Assembly: GCA_029953675.1 (NCBI GenBank)
Contig: JAMWBK010000004.1
Location: 1,178,001 to 1,242,000, forward strand
Source: Rhodosorus marinus
Taxonomy: Eukaryota > Rhodophyta > Stylonematophyceae > Stylonematales > Stylonemataceae
Direction: 5' to 3'
Length of the DNA: 64,000 nucleotides
This document shows positions 1 to 9,514 of the stretch, piece by piece. The stretch's first letter is position 1, and each line of letters starts with the position of its first letter. The translations under genes were made by a program, and so were the position numbers. The notes under the pieces are model-generated. The model saw only the letters and a program-made list of their open reading frames with translations, was not told the DNA's origin and searched no databases.

Positions 1-518
1 TCCGTGAGAGATACTGCGGATCCGCTGAAAAGTGCACTCCATGCTTTAGCTTGCGTGTAGCTGAACGCGGCGGAGTACAAGAATAGGAGTGGGTATGTGT
101 TGAATCGGGCGAAAACCAACCCCTTCTTCCCAAAGGCACCGTTGAACAATTCCGGGTACGAATGCACTCCTTCGTACTTCTGGTATCGCAAGCGCCAAAG
201 AAGGAAACCCGCACACATCGAGAGCCCCCAGCACAGCAAAAGAGTAAGATGTCCTGGTATCCATCCTAGCGTCGCGAAAGCGTTTGGAATGCTCAGCACT
301 CCCGTACCAACCATGTCCACGATCAGCAAAAGCATTGCAAGCGCAACGCTCAGATTCTCGCAGGTGTCATCTACGGCGTCCCCACTCTCTATGTCTTTCC
401 TGAGTTCCGCTGCTTCCTTCAAGTCATTAAGCGAGTCATCGGTGACATTGCCCACGTCCACAACAACGGCGCTCTTCAAGGTACACTCCTCACCAAGCTT
501 TGAATCAATTGATGCCAT
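1..518 (-). CDS. AAAP-family amino acid permease, copy 4 (N-terminal part, cut by window edge)
   Basis: This is the N-terminal ~172 codons of an amino acid/auxin permease (AAAP) transporter, reading leftward off the window. It starts at the ATG at 518, the position used by the two complete close copies at 14729 and 20774. Family features visible are a hydrophilic acidic N-terminus, the first membrane segment with the motif GTGVLSIPNAFATLGW, and then two further hydrophobic segments. AAAP proteins move amino acids across the plasma or vacuolar membrane by proton or sodium coupling; the substrate here is unknown. It is nearly identical to the copy at 19365-20774 and lies in a duplicated block. 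No frame damage is seen in the visible part, but the C-terminal two thirds are outside the window. Confidence 0.88.
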   Translation of the reverse strand, partial: MASIDSKLGEECTLKSAVVVDVGNVTDDSLNDLKEAAELRKDIESGDAVDDTCENLSVALAMLLLIVDMVGTGVLSIPNAFATLGWIPGHLTLLLCWGLSMCAGFLLWRLRYQKYEGVHSYPELFNGAFGKKGLVFARFNTYPLLFLYSAAFSYTQAKAWSALFSGSAVSLT

Positions 519-604
519 TTTTCTGCACTATTTTCATTCACAATATGTCTCAGCCACTGATGCCGTCCTAGACAGCAGGTCACTCTTCAACGCTGATGAA
601 GAGT

Positions 605-639
605 GACTATAAATCCTCTTCGTGAGAAGTTCGCATAGC
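605..639 (-). promoter_or_regulatory. Conserved TATA-like upstream element of AAAP copy 4
   Basis: On the minus strand this reads GCTATGCGAACTTCTCACG followed by AAGAGGATTTATAGTC. It lies 87 nt upstream of the ATG. The same block occurs 87 nt upstream in copies 1 and 2, and in a mutated form 64 nt upstream in copy 3. TTTATAG is TATA-box-like; the promoter role is inferred from conservation and position. Confidence 0.5.
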
Positions 640-1274
640 GTGCTCGTTCCGGGGCTCGCTGTTGTGTCCGAGGGTAATAGCTGATCTAATCTACTGGAAA
701 CCTGCAAAATCCCAAAATAGCACCCAAGTACACTCATAGCGCTCCGGGAAAGAGCCCGAAGTGATCAGCCCATTGCGTATGCTTACCGCCGTGAGCTAAG
801 AGCATATTGGTTTAACTTGCTAGTCGCAATTGGCGGGTTCACATGTTTGTCAATCGATGGAGTTTCTTGACAACATGAGTGGACACATGTTTATCAATCG
901 ATGGAGTTTCTTGATAAGATGAGTGGACTGCTGACTATCTCAGCTGACAGCAGTCCGTTTCTAACTATCCCGTTTTCCTAGCGCTATATGGGTTGAACTT
1001 CAAAACTCGAGAAAGTCTTCCAAACACGCACAAGTCTCATCTTGTGCTGACTTGTTTCTACGAATATTCCGCAGATCATGTGGTCCGAAATACAACTTGT
1101 TACTCCTAAATTCCATCTGATTGTCACGTAATAATGCTATTCTGGACTGTACACAAATAATATTTCTTAAATAATTAACAGATATCAATATCAGAATACT
1201 CAAAATAAAGTGGCGACACTTAAAAAATTGAAAGCATCCTCACCCCAAGAAAGGAATTACACCTTTCTGTCCCT

Positions 1275-1284
1275 AATCAGTCTG
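1275..1284. repeat. Target-site duplication, left, of full-length family A element
   Basis: AATCAGTCTG here is repeated exactly at 6036-6045, directly after the ATTCATTC 3' end of the element. Confidence 0.85.
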
Positions 1285-1544
1285 TCAGCAAAGAAGCAGT
1301 TTTTGGTTTCGTGAGGGTGTATGGTGCTGGCTTTTGGTGGTTTTGAGTCGCAATTGTGTTCTTCGGTGGGAGGCGCTTCTTTCTGCAGCCTTTCCCCCGC
1401 ATCTTCTAGTGGTGTGGTGCGTGCTGGGGGTTGCTAGCGCCCCTTGGAGGTCGTGGTGGTTTTTCTTTGGTTGCAAACGTTGGGAACAAGTTCTCTTTTT
1501 GGGGGTTTCGTGGGGGAATCGGTTTTTCACACCTTCCAATCGTT

Positions 1545-2843
1545 ATGGTTGGGGTTTCCCCACCCATTCCGGCGGACGGAGCCGTTCTCTCAGCGCGCGT
1601 GGAGCTCAGCGTGGGCGGGTTTAGTACCGCGGGCACCCTCACGGACTGCGCTGACGAGTTAGCCCATGGGATCTGCTCGAAACTGACGAGTCTTCTTGTG
1701 ACTGCTTCCCAGGAACACCGCCTGCCCCTGCTGATCGCCTATTTGGAGCGCTTCTCCGCCTCCGCGCCTGCCCCATACCCCCCGGTGCCCGTCCCCGCGG
1801 ATCCGCACGGTACAGCGGGGCCTGCCTCCACCCGACCCGAGCGCTCCGCTCCGGTCATTCCTGATTCCGACTGGCCTACCCCTATTCAAGGACAGACGCC
1901 TCCTGGGCCCGCGTCGGGCCCGAATCCTGCTCCCTCCAGTGCCCCACGTGCGACCTATTCGCAGGTCCTACGCAGGGGCTCTTCTGAACAACGCACGACG
2001 GCAATGGTGCGTATGATGCCACAACACATCCCTATTGACTCTTCTCGCCAACTATCTCCGTTCCACTTTGTTTGGATGACGAACGTGCGTCCCCAGACCC
2101 CCTCTCGTGGTCGGGGCCGCGCGCCCGTCCACTACCGCGATTTTCGCGACACCATGGCTTCCTCCCTTGGGGTCGCCCCGTCTGAATTCCTATATGTGGA
2201 CTTCACGGGCCCTCATGCCTGTTTTCTTGTTACTGACTCGGCTTACCAGTTCCTTCAATCCCTTGTAACCACCCCCGCGCCCCAGCGCTCTGCTCTGGCC
2301 AACATGATACTGACTCGTTCTCATGTCTCTTTGTTTGTCGAGTTCGATCGTTTTGACGCCGGCTGGGTTCCACCGTCGGCCTTGCAAAACCTGGATGCCT
2401 CGCAGGTTTCGGTTGTCGCGCTACACACTCATGCGGCGCGGCTCTCGCGCATACAGGCGAGCCTCTTCGCGCGTTTTCCTCCTCGCGGGGTCCTCCGCAC
2501 CGCGCTAGAGGCCTTCCTCTCCACTGAGGCCACCCTGCTGGAAGCCCACCCTGCGTTTGACCTTCTGCCGCCGACTCCTGAGCACCCTTCCTCCCCTCGC
2601 CCTGTCTCCGAGGCTCGTGACACCGACATGGCAGAAGCACCATCGGCCTCTCCCAATCCGCTGGCTCTGGACACCCTCAGTCAAGACTCCGCTGCTGAAA
2701 ACCCTGTGTCTACTTTCTTCAGGTCTTTTAGTTCCTTCGTGCGCCCTCCACGTAAGCGTCGTGCGGCTCCTGAGCCTCCCTCCGAGGCACCTCCTCCGGA
2801 TATTCGATCTGCCTTCCCGACTGAGGGGAGGCCCGATGTCTGA
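1545..2843 (+). CDS. Family A retroelement ORF1 protein (RNA-binding candidate)
   Basis: A protein of 432 residues. I chose the ATG at 1545 because the diverged element at 23.2-25.8 kb has the same MVGVSP start (ATG at 25489, minus strand); the frame is open upstream but has no conserved ATG. Layout: a short conserved N-terminal region with VELSVGGFST and LTSLLVTA; a Pro/Ala-rich linker at about residues 75-150; a conserved globular region at about 165-285 containing FHFVWMTNVRP, FLYVDFTG and FVEFDRF; and a basic, Pro-rich tail with RPPRKRR. No CCHC knuckle or endonuclease is visible. By position it should be the RNA-binding or chaperone ORF1p of a non-LTR element; that is inference. The stop codon overlaps the ORF2 start (ATGTCTGA). 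Confidence 0.75.
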   Translation: MVGVSPPIPADGAVLSARVELSVGGFSTAGTLTDCADELAHGICSKLTSLLVTASQEHRLPLLIAYLERFSASAPAPYPPVPVPADPHGTAGPASTRPERSAPVIPDSDWPTPIQGQTPPGPASGPNPAPSSAPRATYSQVLRRGSSEQRTTAMVRMMPQHIPIDSSRQLSPFHFVWMTNVRPQTPSRGRGRAPVHYRDFRDTMASSLGVAPSEFLYVDFTGPHACFLVTDSAYQFLQSLVTTPAPQRSALANMILTRSHVSLFVEFDRFDAGWVPPSALQNLDASQVSVVALHTHAARLSRIQASLFARFPPRGVLRTALEAFLSTEATLLEAHPAFDLLPPTPEHPSSPRPVSEARDTDMAEAPSASPNPLALDTLSQDSAAENPVSTFFRSFSSFVRPPRKRRAAPEPPSEAPPPDIRSAFPTEGRPDV

Positions 2844-5800
2844 GTCTTCCTCCTCCGCGTGCGTGTCGTCCCGGTTACCCCTGTTTACCAGTGACCGCTC
2901 AGCCTGGCATGAGCGTGTTCTCTCGTGGTTTTCGCACCTTATCGCCTCCTACCCGGACGGTTCCCTTCCCCTTTGTCGTCAGAGCACGGCCGTACGGCTC
3001 CCTCGTCGACTTCATAAGCCCCTAGGATTGGTGTTGGATTTTCTCTGGCAGCAGGTCGCCGCGAACCCTCACTGCTCTCTTCGCTGGGAACTCTTGTTCT
3101 TTTTCCCCGCTTCGTGCTCACATCCTCTACCGTCCCCCTCAACCCACATCCTCGCCGGGTCCACCCTCGCCGAAAACTGCAAATGTTCCTTTCCGGCGAC
3201 TTTGAGGACCTCGAACGTCTTTATTTCGCTTCTCTCTCTTCCTTTTCTCCTAGTGCTTCCTCAGCTTTTAGGTCTTCGCGACAGAATCGGGCGCGTCACG
3301 CGGTGGCAGGCGGTGATCTGCGGCGGGCAGCCGGGATCCTCCAGCAGCGGCAACCTGTGGTTCCATACTCCGATGATCTTTCTTCACCGCTCCGTTTGCT
3401 CTTTCCCTCGGAAGGCTCCCCTTGGGACTCCTCGTTTGAATCAGTGTTGGAAGAGTACCGCGCCGCGCCACATCCCAGTGCGCGGTTAGTGGTCAATCTG
3501 GAGGCGGTGCGTGAGTTGGTTCATGATGCTCCGAAGGGCCGTTCCCCAGGGCCCTCGGGGCTGCGGGTGGAATATCTCCGTTTCTTAAGTGATGAAGGTT
3601 TGAAGGCGTTGGCGTGGGTGGTCGAAGCGCTTGTGAATGGTGATCCCCTGTGTGAGTGTGCGTGGTTCTTGGTCGGGCGTTCGCAGTTGTGTCTGCTTTC
3701 GAAGCCCAGCCAGACGGCCTCGAGCCCTGCTATTCGCCCTATTGGCCTGGTTGAGGTGGTCCGCAAATTGGCGGCGCGATGGTTAGTGAAAATCCTGGTT
3801 CCCGAATCCCGCCGTTTCTTTGGGCACGTGCAGTTAGGCGTGGGCTATCGTGGTGGCTGTGAGTTGTTGTCTGTTTTACTCCGTTCGGAAATGGCGTACT
3901 CCCCAGATTCTGGGCTCCTCTCTGTAGATTTTACCAATGCGTTCAACCGCATCTCTCGTCCGGCTCTCATGCACGTGGTGCGCGAAGTCTTCCCTGTAGG
4001 CTTTCCCTTTGTTAGTAGACTTTATTCTCCGCTTGGTCGTGGGGCTACCTATGACACCCTTGGCGCTTCCTCACACACGTTTGCGGCGCGCACAGGGGTA
4101 CAACAGGGTGATCCCTTGTCCCCTTTCCTACATGCCTGTGGACTACAACTCGTCTTGCTTTGTCTTCGCTCCGAATTCCCGCAGGTTCGTACGGTTGCAT
4201 ACCACGACGACGTGTGCCTGCTGGGGCCCCCTGATACTCTAGCGCTCGCTTATGATCGTCTCCGCTCCTTGGCTTCGCGGGTTGACCTGGAGGTTAATCA
4301 TCACAAATCGTTCTACTGGGGAGGTGTAGCTGCACAAGAGCAGCAGGTACCTGCGTCGTTCCAGGATATTTGGAGACCGGATGGTTTTGTCCACTTAGGC
4401 ATCCCCTACGGGTCGCCGTCCTTCGTTGAAGGCGAGTTGCTGCAGCTCCTCGGTAAGCACAGACAGCTGGTTGCAGAGCTTCGACGGCTACCTCCGGGCT
4501 TTCTCCAGTGCTCGTTGTTGCTGTTTCGGTATTGTTGCAGTCAGCGGTTAACCTATTGGCTTCGCTCACTTCCAACTCATTGGGGCCGGTGGTTGGCCAC
4601 TCGTGCGGATGCTGAAAGTTTCCGTGACCTGGGGTATTTTCTCGATGAAGAGCTGAGCGCTCTGCCGCGACCCACCTGTGATGTTGTGCGCGCCCAGGTA
4701 GGCCTCCCATTGCGATTGGGGGGACTGGGCCTCTGCAATCGTGTTGTGGTCCAACCTGCAGCCGCAGTAGGGGCCTGGGGAACCGCACTTCCCACTTTGA
4801 GCAGCTTGGGTATCTCGAAGTTCCGCAATTTGATGGCGAGCCTCTCGCGGGGTGTCTTGCTTCCCAGCGTACCGGAAAGCGCCCAAGACTTGTTTCTGGA
4901 GCTCCAAACCGCCCTGAACTCCTGTACTAGTCTCCCCGAAACCGTTCAACCCCGTCTTCCTGACTGGCGAGCTGTATTTGACCGCTCTCGAGGCTCCGCC
5001 CCGGGGATTCGTCCTGCGCCTGAACCTGTTCTAGGGGAGATTGACCCAGTGGTTGCCGCAGAAGAAGAAGTTCCAGTTGATCCTCCTGATGATTCCCAGC
5101 GCGCTGGGAGCCGAGCTCAAGCACGCACGGATGCGCTGCAAAATATCCTTTCTTGGGACTTGCACCGTGCTGCATATGGCCGACTCCTCGCGCAGATGGT
5201 CTCATCTTCTCGCGCTCGCGCCCGCCTACGTAGTCTTGGAGGGGTTCTTAGCTCTCAGTGGCTCATGACCGTACCAGCCTTTCCGCCACTCACACTGTCG
5301 GATTTCGAAGTGCGTACTTCACTGCGCTTATACCTCGGCTTACAGCAGCCCCCTTGGCCGTACGAGATGGGTTCGTCGTGCCCTCTCTGCTCTCAGACTG
5401 AAGACAACGCAGATTTTGGCGCCCACCTGCTCGCTAGTTGCCCGGCGGTGAAAGGTGCTCGAACCCGCCGCCACACACGGATCTTGAACCTGTTATACCG
5501 GGAACTTCGGCCTATAGTCCAGCAAGCCGGTCTGGAAATCGAACGTGAGAAACCTTTACCCGTCGCGGGCTTTCAAAATGATGAACGCCGCGTAGCCGAC
5601 CTGGTGATAACCTGTGACGACAGCCGCCGTACCACATACGTTGATCTTGCTGTTCCCAACCCTCAAGCTAGTCGTTATCTCCCGGCTGCGGGGGAGCGCC
5701 GTGGATCTGCCGCCGCCAGCATGAGACGCCGCAAAGAGATCAAATACGCGGGGGCTTTGTCTTCCCCTGGTGTTCGTGCTTCGGCACTAGCACATCGCTT

Positions 5801-5978
5801 GGTACCCCTGATCATTGAGTGCTTTGGGTTCATGGACTCTGTTGGTTCTCGCTGGCTTCGGGAGTTGTTCCGCGAACGCCCTGACCGTCTTCAATCGTTG
5901 TTTACCCGCTTAAGTTTCCTGCTGTGGCGCATGAATGCCGCTTTGATGTTGGAGGCGCGAGTACTTCGCCGCGCTTAG
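2836..5978 (+). CDS. Family A retroelement ORF2 polyprotein: reverse transcriptase + CCHC knuckle + restriction-like endonuclease (one frame break)
   Basis: It begins at the ATG at 2836, inside the end of ORF1, and changes frame once near 3095-3108 in a GTTCTTTTTCCCC tract. The diverged relative at 23467-24084 is continuous across this point, so the break is an indel in this copy or a read error. RT motifs in order: KGRSPGPSG, RPIGLVEVVRK, motif A VDFTNAFNR (3924-3950), motif B GVQQGDPLSPF (~4096), motif C AYHDD (4200-4211), and HLGIPYG. After the thumb comes a knuckle C-x2-C-x11-H-x4-C (5379-5441), then an R..ADLV-x12-D-LAV catalytic motif (Asp codons at ~5598 and 5643) and a downstream KEIKY lysine, as in restriction-like endonucleases. 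The product would nick the target DNA and reverse transcribe element RNA there. Confidence 0.85.
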
Positions 5979-6035
5979 TCTTTTTTTCCCCTCGGGTTTT
6001 TTTTTTTTTTCAGCCTCCGATTAAACCATTCATTC

Positions 6036-6045
6036 AATCAGTCTG
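6036..6045. repeat. Target-site duplication, right, of full-length family A element
   Basis: An exact copy of 1275-1284 (AATCAGTCTG). It follows immediately after the ATTCATTC terminus. Confidence 0.85.
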
Positions 6046-6109
6046 AGATCAGCATCCACATCTTCCAAAACAACACGGTCTACGATGCTACCCTTAAGCG
6101 GACAATTGT

Positions 6110-6169
6110 ACCATTCGTTCGGTACGAACGAATGGTTTAATCGGAGGCTGAAAAAAAGCCTCCGTTCGG
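6110..6169 (-). mobile_element. 60-bp mini-insertion of family A 3' end with snap-back tail
   Basis: The insert is flanked by a 15-bp direct repeat, TAAGCGGACAATTGT (6095-6109 and 6170-6184). Read on the minus strand it is a fragment of the family A 3' UTR (CAGCCTCCGATTAAACC, then ATTCGTTCG). An inverted copy of its own last ~12 bases follows, making the palindrome ACCATTCGTTCG-GTA-CGAACGAATGGT. This is a severely 5'-truncated insertion whose tail folded back on itself. Confidence 0.8.
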
Positions 6170-6486
6170 TAAGCGGACAATTGTTCTAGGTTTTAAACAA
6201 TTTTCACCTTTTCAATCATATATATGTAACCTCGGGGGGGTGATGGGCGTTCTTGACATGCGGGAAAAACTGAATCTGGACGGCAAAAAGTTCTTTATAT
6301 GGTTTTATTGTGGTACTATTTGGTGATGTATGTTTTTGGGTTAAATTGTAAAAGCCGTTATTTGTGGAATGAAGCGAGCATTTTGTGAAACTCCTGATTG
6401 GCTTAAGTAATATTGAAAATATATTGTTTTATGACAAGTTTAGGGCTGGGCCCCTTTTTGAACGAATTTTGGTTTGAGTGTCTTCT

Positions 6487-6834
6487 GAATGAATGGTTTA
6501 ATCGGAGGCTGACAAAAAACCCCGAGGGGAAAAAAAGACTAAGCGCGGCGAAGTACTCGCGCCTCCAACATCAAAGCGGCATTCATGCGCCACAGCAGGA
6601 AACTTAAGCGGGTAAACAACGATTGAAGACGGTCAGGGCGTTCGCGGAACAACTCCCGAAGCCAGCGAGAACCAACAGAGTCCATGAACCCAAAGCACTC
6701 AATGATCAGGGGTACCAAGCGATGTGCTAGTGCCGAAGCACGAACACCAGGGGAAGACAAAGCCCCCGCGTATTTGATCTCTTTGCGGCGTCTCATGCTG
6801 GCGGCGGCAGATCCACGGCGCTCCCCCGCAGCCG
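6487..6834 (-). mobile_element. 348-bp 5'-truncated family A copy
   Basis: Minus-strand copy of the last ~85 ORF2 codons (stop at 6539) plus the 3' UTR ending in ATTCATTC. It is bounded by an 11-bp direct repeat GAGTGTCTTCT at 6476-6486 and 6835-6845. Sequence is essentially identical to the full-length element, so the insertion is recent. It ends about 200 bp upstream of the DMT gene start. Confidence 0.85.
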
Positions 6835-7041
6835 GAGTGTCTTCTAGGGTTCTTCTACGGCGCGGGGGGGTGGGAGTCGGGCGTGTCCGGTGAGGACGTG
6901 CGTTTTTTTATTGATAATGCGCTGTGTGAAGGAGTAGCTTGGTAGGAATACTTTAGTATTTCGTTTGGTATTTTTTAGAACGTTTGAGGAGGGTCCTCGG
7001 TGTTGTTCCCGGGGTTTTGCTCGCCGGGGGAGGTTTTCGAT

Positions 7042-8528
7042 ATGGGTAGCACCGGGAACGCCCTGGAGAAGTTGGTACGTTGTCTTTGAGGACGGGCTTG
7101 AGTCGATTAAATTCTCTTATCTGACTCCTTGATCTCTTTTGTGGGGCGGCTTTTGCTTTGCTTTGCTGGGCTTTTGTCGCAAAACCGCTAGCCCTTGCTT
7201 GATTGCAAGTATGAGAGCCGGGCGGAATCAAAAGCCAATAGACGCAGAGCGGTGACGGGTATCGCTCTTATGTGTGCCGCGTCTGTGAGCTTCGCGGCGA
7301 TGGCTACCACAGTGCGATGGGGGTCGGCAAGTTTGTCCAGCCCGTACTTGGCGTTTACGAGAGCCCTCATGCAAGGGCTATTTGCGCTCCTGTATTGTGC
7401 GAAGTTCAGAATCAATCCCTTTGGGCCGAAGGAAGCACGTGCTGTCCTGGCGCTGCGAGGCGTTACTGGGTTTATGAATGCCACGAGCTACTACTTCACG
7501 CTTAGGTTTCTTCCGATTGGAGACGCCAACGGTAAGCACCCAGCCAGCAACACCCACACCTGCCCTGAGAAACAGCAGCTTTCTTCCATTTTTTTTGGAT
7601 AGCATTGACCTGTACTGGTCCAATTATTACAATGGTCATGGCGTCTATATTCCTTGGCGAGAGCTTTCGTTATTTCCATGTCTTCGGCGCAGCAGCGGCC
7701 TCGATTGGGGTACTTCTTGTTCCTGGCCCCAATGAAATTATTAAGAATCTTAGCAGCTCAGCAGGAGGGATGACGAGGCTCATTGGAACATGCTGCGCGC
7801 TCAGTCAAGCAGTATCCGGTAGTATGTCTTATCTTGCGATTAGGACGGTCGGCAACAAGGCGAGCTTTGCTTGTAGCGTCTTTGCGTTCAGTCTGTACGT
7901 AGCCTCTCTGATGGCAGTGGAAGGCTACATCTTGGGAACGCCCGTTTTTATGCTGCCCAGGAGCTCGAGGGAGTGGCTTGTTATCCTACTAGGCGGTTCG
8001 TTTGCACTGTTGGCTAACAGTTTGCTCTCGATGTCTCTGCAGATGGTGGAAGCGAGTAAGTCACCATTTTCCGCGTTAATACCTCTAGATATAGATTTAC
8101 TTCATTGCTCATGCCAACTTAAAAGGAATAGGGAAACTCTCGCCCATGAGTAACCGGTCGTTAGTGGACCGAACCCGTTTCTTCCGAAGGCTTGACTTTT
8201 TTAGTATATATCCGGCTAACCGTTGTGTTGCTTCGCAGGCAAATCTGGACCCGCGAGGAATCTCCAGCTGCTCTTCGCGTTCGTTTTCGGATGGCTATTC
8301 TTGGGAGAAACGCCAAAGATCGAGTCGATTATCGGATCATGTATTATTCTATCAGCAATATTGTGCATTGGGTACAAAACCCTCGAAGAGGAGAGAAACG
8401 AATATCCAGACTCTCCATCCCCGTTTCCACCTGAGACCCCAACCCAGACATGTAGCGATGTGTGTAGTAGCTACCGTGTGGCTAGCTGGAGGCGATCCAG
8501 AACATTATTCACAGAGAAATGTCCTTAG
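7042..8528 (+). CDS. EamA/DMT-family membrane transporter, four exons
   Basis: A drug/metabolite transporter (EamA domain, about ten membrane helices; SLC35G-like) that would export or exchange small metabolites across a membrane; substrate unknown. Proposed exons are 7042-7074, 7192-7531, 7603-8055 and 8239-8528, with GT-AG introns of 117, 71 and 183 nt. They sum to 1116 nt, 371 residues, with phases matching at each junction. The splice at 7531/7603 restores IGDANALTCTGPI, the usual second-half entry of an EamA repeat; the one at 8055/8239 joins VEAS to KSGPARN. FLGE occurs twice, as expected for the two repeats. The first exon (MGSTGNALEKL) is the least certain: an in-frame TAG at 7189 requires an upstream exon, and GTACGT at 7075 is a good donor. 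The C-terminus after IGYKTLEEERN is hydrophilic. Confidence 0.8.
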
Positions 8529-9514
8529 CAAATTTCTTCATTTGATACTAGTAAATGCCAACTGCAACCAACAGGTTTTTTCGGGCAACAGTATGGTATG
8601 CAGACTCACCGGCCCACTCGACTAAAAAAACAACAAACCGTAAATCTCCATCCATTCAGGTCCATCCCGAATTCATTCACCCTGTTACGGACCTGGCCTA
8701 TCCGGGAAATGGAATCAACTTGCGCGACATAACCCGACCTTCATCCCACAACATCGACTCTCCCCCCCACCCCCCTTCCCCTCCCGGACGGATCCATCTC
8801 ACGCTGACACAACACGTCAGTCCAATCCAATAAGAATCCTAGTACCCAGTACGCACACACAACTTGTCAAATATATTCTTTTGATATTAAACAATTTATT
8901 CCTTTAAGGGACGTCCAAATCTTCAACAAATAGGAAAATCGATTCAAAATAATTTGTAATTCATCACATTTGAGATAGAACCCTTGACCAATCCCATGTG
9001 GAGCCTTCCGACGAACCGGCGATGAAACGACGCGGACAGTCTGTCCTGTCCGGACGACGAAGATTTTTTTATTATTGAATAGTTTATTAAAAAATTAGCT
9101 CACCGGTTGGGAATAATTAAAAAAACGAAAAGGATGATGTGGAGACTTGTCAGATAATTGTTTTTCAAAATGAGAACAAATTCTTCTTGTATTTTGGGAA
9201 AAGGAACGTGAAATTCTGCGATTTTTTTGACATTTCTGTTTTTTTTTCTGGGATTTTGGATGTTACAGGCTGTCATGAAACTACCATTGGCCATTCGGGA
9301 TCGGGGATTTCGTGGATTGACGGAAGAAAGTAGGATTTTTTTTTTTTTGGCCGGGCGGGCGGAGGAGGAGGTTGAAGACGATGGAACCATTTGGAGACTC
9401 TGTCATGCTTTCTGCAGTTCAGTGAAGCGCTATGGTACTGTTTTTTGTTGACCTCTGCCATGAGTAAAGCCTCCACTGACGAAGCTTATAAAAAGGAAGA
9501 AAAACGCAACCCGA
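8529..9514. other. Intergenic, no gene seen
   Basis: AT-rich sequence with several T runs. Short open frames on both strands show no protein-like pattern. It contains the 3' flank of the DMT gene and the probable 3' remains of the DUF455 pseudogene on its right side. Confidence 0.5.

Larger units (their letters stand above)
1..1102. repeat. Segmental duplicate of 20257-~21358
   Basis: The left edge of the window is nearly identical to 20257 onward, with a constant offset of 20256 bases through the AAAP gene and its upstream region. Similarity ends sharply just after the shared GTGGTCCGAAATACAACTTG (about 1102 here). The full-length retroelement inserted at 1285 is therefore beyond the conserved block. 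A shorter, more diverged version occurs upstream of copy 1 (14730-15300). Confidence 0.8.
1285..6035 (+). mobile_element. Full-length family A non-LTR retrotransposon (RLE type, two ORFs)
   Basis: This is a 4751-bp element bounded by a 10-bp direct repeat. It has a ~260-nt 5' leader, ORF1 (1545-2843), ORF2 with reverse transcriptase, CCHC knuckle and restriction-like endonuclease (2836-5978), and a short 3' UTR. The UTR has a CCCCTCGGG hairpin, a T run, the box GCCTCCGATTAAACC and the terminus ATTCATTC. There are no long terminal repeats and no apurinic endonuclease domain. RLE-bearing non-LTR clades include R2, CRE, R4, NeSL, HERO and Utopia; the clade cannot be decided here. At least ten truncated or decayed relatives lie elsewhere in this window. 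One apparent single-base frame break (about 3100) suggests this copy is not fully functional, or that the base call in a T/C run is wrong. Confidence 0.85.

Noticed and set aside
1334-1624. 96-codon frame at the start of the full-length retroelement
   Set aside because: It lies in the 5' leader; the relative at 25.5-25.8 kb does not keep this frame, while the ORF1 start MVGVSP is kept.
2836-3489. Independent third ORF between ORF1 and the RT frame
   Set aside because: Alignment with the relative at 23467-24084 shows it is the start of ORF2 before a one-base frame break.
4294-4949. Minus-strand frames of 127-164 codons
   Set aside because: Antisense shadows of the GC-rich retroelement ORF2.
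8146-8625. 159-codon plus-strand frame
   Set aside because: It overlaps exon 4 of the DMT transporter in another phase and has no homology-like pattern.
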